A DNA stretch of 64,000 nucleotides from Chryseobacterium sp. VAUSW3 (GTDB lineage Bacteria; Bacteroidota; Bacteroidia; Flavobacteriales; Weeksellaceae), in NCBI RefSeq assembly GCF_002205795.1, contig NZ_NIUY01000003.1, positions 238,834 through 302,833 on the forward strand. Direction: 5' to 3'. The notes beneath the pieces are model-generated. The model did not search any database. It was not told the origin of the DNA and saw nothing but the letters and a program-made list of their open reading frames with translations. Position 1 is the first letter of the stretch; every line of letters starts with the position of its first letter. A program made the position numbers and the translations under genes. Shown here one piece after another: positions 59,802 to 64,000 of this stretch.

Positions 59802-61550
59802 ATGAAGAAACAGTCAACCTGGGATATAATTAAAAGGCTTTTTAAGATTGGAATGAAATTCCGGTCGTGGTTTATCGTCACGCTGATTATTTCCATCGTT
59901 TTATCGGTAATTTCAACCTACCGCCCTTACCTTACGATGCAGATTGTAGATAACGACATCATTAAACTTCAGGACGAAGGACTCATGATGAAGCATATCT
60001 ATATCCTGGTGGCGTTGGTTTTCGGTGAAACCATCCTAAATTTTTTTCTGGTTTATTTTTCAAACTTTATCTCTCAGAATGTCATCCGCGATATCCGTGA
60101 AAGACTGTATCATAAACTTATTTATTTCCGTACCTCTTTTTTCGACAAAACCGCAATCGGCCAGCTGGTGACAAGAGCTGTGGGCGATGTCGAAACGATT
60201 TCAACAGTGTACACCGATGGTTTCCTGATGGTTTTCGGAGATATTCTGCGGATTGTTTTCGTGCTGATTATGATGTTTCAGGTAGATGTGCATTTGAGCT
60301 ACATTTCTCTGGCCATTCTTCCTTTAATGGTGGTTATCACGAGATTTTTCCAGAAAAAACTGAGAAAAGCTTTCGGCGATGAAAGAACCTGGACAGCCAA
60401 CCAGAACTCATTTGTTCAGGAGCGACTGCAGGGAATGTCACTCATTCAGGTATTCAACCGCCAGGAAGCCGAATTCAAAAAATTCGATCAGATCAATATT
60501 ACGTTGAAGGCAGCATTGCTCAGAACGGTATTTATTTTCTCACTCTTTTTTCCGGTTGTCGAACTTATTTCTTCCTTATTTATAGGATTCATTCTCTTCT
60601 ACGGCGGATATATCACGATTTCTGCGGGTGTTGTTATTGCATTTATCCAGTACATCTCGATGCTGATCCGTCCGTTAAGGCAGATTGCAGACCGGTTCAA
60701 CAATATTCAGAGAGGAATTGTAGGTGCAGAAAGGGTGTTGGGTGTGATGGATGAAGATTTTGCACTTCCGAATGAGGGAACGGTGATGAAAGATCATTTC
60801 GACGGGAAAATAGAATTTAAAGACGTATATTTTTCCTACGATGAAAATCAGGAAGTTTTAAAAGGCATCAGTTTTAAAGTGAATCCGGGCGAAACTGTTG
60901 CAATTGTGGGAGCAACAGGTGCCGGAAAATCTACGATTATAAGCCTGATCACGAGACTTTACGACATTAATTCGGGTAAAATTCTGCTTGATGATGTAGC
61001 GCTGAAAGATTACGAACTTTATAATTTAAGAAGCCATATCGGGGTGGTACTTCAGGATGTTTTCCTTTTTCACGGAACGATTTTCGAAAACCTGACCTTC
61101 GGTGACGAAAGCATCACTTTAGAAAAAATTAAAGCCGTGGCAAAAGATATTGAAGTGGATGAGTTTATCGAAAGCCTGCCCGGTGGTTACGATTACGTGG
61201 TGCGCGAAAGAGGTTCTTCAATTTCTTTGGGACAGCGGCAGCTGCTGTCATTCCTGCGCGCTTACCTTTCGGATCCTAAAATTCTGATTTTAGATGAAGC
61301 CACTTCTTCCATCGATCACCAAAGCGAAAAACTCATTCAGCGTGCGACAGAAAAAATCACCAAAAACCGGACTTCTATTATTATCGCGCACCGGCTTTCC
61401 ACAATTGAAAAAGCAGATAAAATTATCGTCATGGAAAAGGGAAGAATTGTAGAAGAAGGCAAGCACCTCGAATTGCTCGATAAAAACGGATATTATTCTA
61501 CACTGTACAGAGCTCAGCTGAAACGCGATGTAGCTGAAAGTGAATCTTAA
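59802..61550 (+). CDS. ABC exporter (half-transporter, permease plus ATPase)
   Basis: A 582-residue fusion of a six-helix membrane domain (residues about 20-310) and an ABC ATPase domain. ATPase motifs: GATGAGKST (Walker A), Q-loop VVLQDVFLFHGTI, signature ISLGQRQ, which departs from LSGGQ, Walker B ILILDEATSSID, and switch His in IIAHRLS. The altered signature suggests that one of the two ATP sites is degenerate, as in heterodimeric exporters of TmrAB or YheI/YheH type, but no partner gene is adjacent. Substrates may be lipids or drugs; the MsbA name is not supported. Confidence 0.9.
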   Translation: MKKQSTWDIIKRLFKIGMKFRSWFIVTLIISIVLSVISTYRPYLTMQIVDNDIIKLQDEGLMMKHIYILVALVFGETILNFFLVYFSNFISQNVIRDIRERLYHKLIYFRTSFFDKTAIGQLVTRAVGDVETISTVYTDGFLMVFGDILRIVFVLIMMFQVDVHLSYISLAILPLMVVITRFFQKKLRKAFGDERTWTANQNSFVQERLQGMSLIQVFNRQEAEFKKFDQINITLKAALLRTVFIFSLFFPVVELISSLFIGFILFYGGYITISAGVVIAFIQYISMLIRPLRQIADRFNNIQRGIVGAERVLGVMDEDFALPNEGTVMKDHFDGKIEFKDVYFSYDENQEVLKGISFKVNPGETVAIVGATGAGKSTIISLITRLYDINSGKILLDDVALKDYELYNLRSHIGVVLQDVFLFHGTIFENLTFGDESITLEKIKAVAKDIEVDEFIESLPGGYDYVVRERGSSISLGQRQLLSFLRAYLSDPKILILDEATSSIDHQSEKLIQRATEKITKNRTSIIIAHRLSTIEKADKIIVMEKGRIVEEGKHLELLDKNGYYSTLYRAQLKRDVAESES

Positions 61551-61554
61551 TAAA

Positions 61555-61582
61555 GAACGCCGGAAATTTTCCGGCGTTTGTT
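61555..61582 (+). terminator. Terminator after the ABC exporter gene
   Basis: A perfect palindrome AACGCCGGAAAATTTTCCGGCGTT (two halves AACGCCGGAAA and TTTTCCGGCGTT) followed by TGTTTTT; also placed 16 nt past the end of the convergent aldehyde dehydrogenase gene. Confidence 0.85.
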
Positions 61583-61597
61583 TTTCTTCTGTAAATT

Positions 61598-62884
61598 TTA
61601 ATTTCCTACAACGGTTTTCGCTATTACAAATTCCTTTAAAGCAATCATCGAAAGTTCGGTGCCATAGCCCGAAGATTTTGCACCGCCAAAGGGCAGTCGG
61701 GGATCAGAGCTTGTTTCCTTATTAATGGTTACAGTTCCCGATTCCAGATTTTCAATGAAGAACAACTGTCTCTTTTCATCCTTTGTCCATACCGAATTGG
61801 CAAGCCCGAACGGAATATTATTCGCCAGCTCCAGCGCTTCCTGGTCATTTTGGGCAATCATCACCATTCCCAATGGACCAAAAAGTTCTTCTTCAAGAAT
61901 TGGATTGCCTTTTTCTACCCTGATGAGACCCGGTTCGAATACCTTGTCGGAAACTCTTTTGAGCGGCAGAATAATTTCAGCGCCGTTTTTGAGGGCTTTT
62001 TCGTATTGCTTTTCCAGCTCATCTGCCAGATCGGGCCTTGCCATTCCGCTGAGGTTGGTTTCTTTTTTCAATGGATCGTCAGGTACAAATTTTTGGTATT
62101 CATTAATGAACAGAGGCAAAAATTCTTCTTCTGCACTTTTTTGAATAATGAAACGCTTCGCAGCATTGCAGGCTTGTCCACAATTCTGAAGTCTTGCCTT
62201 GGCGCCGCTTTTCGCCGCTTCATTAAAATCTGAATCATCCAAAACGATGAATGCATCGCTTCCGCCCAGTTCGAGAAGCGATTTTTTGATGTTTTTCCCG
62301 GCGGTGGAAGCGATCTCAGCGCCTGCTTTTTCACTACCGGTTAAACTTACGCCTTTAATAATAGGGTTTTCTAAAACAGACTTCACTTCAGCATGCCCGA
62401 TTTCCAGATTCTGGAACACTCCTTCGGGGAAACCTGCATCGGAAAATAGTTTTTCAATCATTCTGCCGCTTCCGAAACAGATCGATGCGTGCTTCAGTAC
62501 CACGGTATTTCCTGCAAGAATTGCTGGTACCGCAAATCTCAGAACCTGCCAGAACGGGAAATTCCAGGGCATTACACCTAATATAACGCCCAGAGGTGCA
62601 TAATGTATTTCTGAAACTCTATATTCGGTCTTTATTTTTTCCGGTTTCAGGATATTTTCCGCATTTCCGTAATACCTGGCCATCAGCGCGCATTTTTCAA
62701 TTTCGGCGATGGACTGGGAAAGGGGTTTGTTCATCTCCAGGGTAATATTCTTGCCGAATTTTTCTGCATTTTTCTCGAGAAGGTCTGCGAGTTTAAATAA
62801 ATATTGCTGTTTTTCAGAAAAGGGTACTTGTCGCCATTTTTTGAAAGATTTCTGAGCAGTTTCTAATTTTTCGGATAAAATCAT
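61598..62884 (-). CDS. NAD(P)-dependent aldehyde dehydrogenase (succinate-semialdehyde type)
   Basis: A 428-residue aldehyde dehydrogenase. The NAD fold is marked by VMPWNFPFWQVLR, TGSEKAGAEIA and the catalytic Glu in LLELGGSDAF near 205; the nucleophile is Cys in QNCGQACNAAKR near 237. It is shorter than the 455-480-residue norm at the N-terminus. It resembles the GabD2/SSADH-like branch, with ELFGPLGMVMIAQ and NKETSSDPRLPFGGAKSSGYG. It oxidises a short-chain semialdehyde; the substrate is uncertain. Confidence 0.88.
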   Translation of the reverse strand: MILSEKLETAQKSFKKWRQVPFSEKQQYLFKLADLLEKNAEKFGKNITLEMNKPLSQSIAEIEKCALMARYYGNAENILKPEKIKTEYRVSEIHYAPLGVILGVMPWNFPFWQVLRFAVPAILAGNTVVLKHASICFGSGRMIEKLFSDAGFPEGVFQNLEIGHAEVKSVLENPIIKGVSLTGSEKAGAEIASTAGKNIKKSLLELGGSDAFIVLDDSDFNEAAKSGAKARLQNCGQACNAAKRFIIQKSAEEEFLPLFINEYQKFVPDDPLKKETNLSGMARPDLADELEKQYEKALKNGAEIILPLKRVSDKVFEPGLIRVEKGNPILEEELFGPLGMVMIAQNDQEALELANNIPFGLANSVWTKDEKRQLFFIENLESGTVTINKETSSDPRLPFGGAKSSGYGTELSMIALKEFVIAKTVVGN

Positions 62885-63105
62885 GACTAAAATTTAGTTG
62901 TTTGAAACAGGAACGTATACCAAACCGGCGGTTCGCTGTTGTGCTTTAAAGGAACAAAGATAGGAAAAGAAGTAAAGATGCTTTTCGGGCAAACACATTT
63001 ACCTGACAGACCAGTGCTGAAACCACAGCAACGGTCTAATAAATTCTTTGAAACATTTGAGATTATGATATTTTTGAGTAATTTTGAAAAATAAAATTTA
63101 AAAAA

Positions 63106-63483
63106 ATGAACACACCTTCAGAATTAAAGTACACAAAGGACCACGAATGGGTTAGAATTGATGGAGACATTGCAACAATTGGAATTACAGATTTCGCTCA
63201 GGGAGAATTGGGTGATATTGTTTTTGTAGATGTAGATTCTGTAGATGATGAACTTTCTGCGGGAGATGTTTTCGGTAGTGTAGAAGCGGTGAAGACGGTT
63301 TCTGATCTTTTCTTGCCTGTGAGCGGGAAAGTAACCGAATTCAATTCCGATCTGGAAGACCAGCCGGAACTTCTTAATACCGATCCTTATGGTAAAGGGT
63401 GGATTATTAAAGTGGAAATTGGGGAAGGTGCAGATTTGTCGGAACTTATTACGGCCGAACAATACCAAGAATCTCTTGGATAG
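63106..63483 (+). CDS. gcvH: Glycine cleavage system H protein
   Basis: A 125-residue lipoyl carrier. The lipoyl lysine lies in [13 protein letters not shown] near residue 63; [24 protein letters not shown] at the N-terminus is the family signature. It moves the aminomethyl group between the P, T and L proteins of the glycine cleavage system. gcvT and gcvP are not in the window. The next gene begins inside its last codons. Confidence 0.95.
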   Translation: MNTPSELKYTKDHEWVRIDGDIATIGITDFAQGELGDIVFVDVDSVDDELSAGDVFGSVEAVKTVSDLFLPVSGKVTEFNSDLEDQPELLNTDPYGKGWIIKVEIGEGADLSELITAEQYQESLG

Positions 63484-63835
63484 AATTTCGAAAATATTCA
63501 GTAAGATTTTGCCCATTTATTGGGCATTTCTTACTTTTATGCTTCTCCGTCCGGGCGTCGAAAATATGGAATACTCCTTTATGTTCGATGGAATTGATAA
63601 GGTGTTGCATTTAGCCATCTTTGGGATGTTGGGATTTTGTTTCGTGGCAGCATTTCCAAAAGTCAGGTTTTTGTATTTCTTCCAGATTATGTTAAGTTAT
63701 TCCATACTTACAGAGATCCTCCAGGATGAGATGGGTTGGGGCAGATCTATGGAGGCTTTGGATTTAGTGGCAGACACCATTGGAGTGATTTTAGGATATT
63801 TTTTATTCAAAAAAGTGAAGAGTATAAATTTTTAG
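63476..63835 (+). CDS. VanZ-family membrane protein
   Basis: A 119-residue protein with four hydrophobic helices and the VanZ-like motif [16 protein letters not shown] (D-K-x2-H) followed by LTEILQ and the [15 protein letters not shown] motif. VanZ-like proteins of this size are widespread; teicoplanin resistance does not follow from membership. The start TTG at 63476, overlapping the gcvH stop, is chosen, since the longer frame from 63389 reads through gcvH. Several Flavobacteriia have this gene after gcvH. Confidence 0.78.
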   Translation: MDRISKIFSKILPIYWAFLTFMLLRPGVENMEYSFMFDGIDKVLHLAIFGMLGFCFVAAFPKVRFLYFFQIMLSYSILTEILQDEMGWGRSMEALDLVADTIGVILGYFLFKKVKSINF

Positions 63836-63851
63836 AACATCGATTAAGATA

Positions 63852-63877
63852 GAATTCCCGCGATTGGTGGGAATTTT
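63852..63877 (+). terminator. Terminator after the VanZ-like gene
   Basis: AATTCCC and GGGAATT pair around a 9-nt loop, followed by TTTG and T-rich sequence. The remaining 120 bases to the window end contain a small inverted repeat (GTTTCC/GGAAAC near 63930) and no gene. Confidence 0.7.
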
Positions 63878-64000
63878 TGTTTTAATCATACTTTAATATA
63901 TTGGATAGGTCAACGGTATTAATTACGTATGTTTCCATGAAGGAAACCTTCTTCAAAATTTTTCCCTCAGTTATTCAGCGAGTTGTGTTTTTAGTATTAA

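Noticed and set aside
59802..61550. Naming the ABC exporter MsbA
   Set aside because: The ATPase signature is ISLGQ, not LSGGQ, and no lipid A genes are adjacent; only a general exporter call is safe.
63476..63835. Glycopeptide resistance role for the VanZ-like gene
   Set aside because: Only general VanZ-fold similarity is visible; no van genes are present and such proteins are common in sensitive bacteria.

Overview
The window reads as chromosomal DNA of a flavobacterium in the Weeksellaceae (Chryseobacterium/Kaistella-like; genus not resolved). The evidence is a type IX secretion tail at the left edge, Bacteroidota-type promoters (TTG, 17-23 nt, TAnnTTTG) before many genes, weak Shine-Dalgarno sites, families typical of this group (DUF3810, DUF3667, DUF5522, PafA phosphatase, BtuB with a DUF5074-like lipoprotein) and a tRNA gene without encoded CCA. 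Most of the window is ordinary core genome. The accessory interest lies in a nitrous oxide reductase cluster, a phytochrome operon, the ilv control region, a REP/transposase unit and several decayed genes.

Layout. 1-2.4 kb: end of a secreted protein, a small membrane protein, a TlpA-like thioredoxin and tRNA-Met. 2.6-6.4 kb (minus): DUF3810 metalloprotease-like protein, sugar MFS transporter, acyltransferase, GtrA protein. 6.6-8.4 kb: small protein and CCA-adding enzyme. 8.4-11.55 kb (minus): vitamin B12 uptake pair under a cobalamin riboswitch. 11.6-13.6 kb: polyphosphate kinase. 13.7-15.6 kb: Crp/Fnr regulator coupled to a haem-copper-oxidase-like membrane protein. 15.6-23.3 kb: fasciclin lipoprotein, clade II nos cluster (nosZ, membrane protein, nosL, nosD, nosF, nosY) and two c-type cytochromes. 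23.5-27.7 kb: dnaK, an unrecognised 330-residue protein and an NdpA-like nucleoid protein. 27.7-32.3 kb: bacteriophytochrome kinase, haem oxygenase, catalase-like haem protein and Fpg/Nei glycosylase in one strand-matched series. 32.4-34.5 kb: cysK and cysE. 34.7-35.8 kb: mdh behind a tandemly repeated leader. 36.5-44.0 kb (minus): ilvE-ilvD-ilvB-ilvN-ilvC-ilvA. 44.1-44.9 kb: broken REP-associated transposase between 42-bp inverted repeats. 45.7-48.9 kb: two divergent alkaline phosphatases. 49-64 kb: small lipoprotein and small-protein genes, ACC-deaminase-like enzyme, LysM glucosaminidase, hemL, ene-reductase, a catalase remnant, cdd, ppx, a phosphoesterase, truA, an ABC exporter, an aldehyde dehydrogenase, gcvH and a VanZ-like protein.

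Two regulatory systems stand out. First, the ilv operon has two consecutive isoleucine-rich leader peptides, each followed by its own intrinsic terminator and an overlapping candidate antiterminator, giving tandem attenuators. Second, the promoters of the nos operon and of the neighbouring fasciclin gene carry the same 16-bp palindrome type (TATGA-N6-TCATA), each exactly 22 nt upstream of a near-identical -7 box. This is the geometry of class II activation by a Crp/Fnr protein, and a Crp/Fnr gene lies 2 kb away.

All functional calls are from reading the sequence and family knowledge. No database or folding computation was run.
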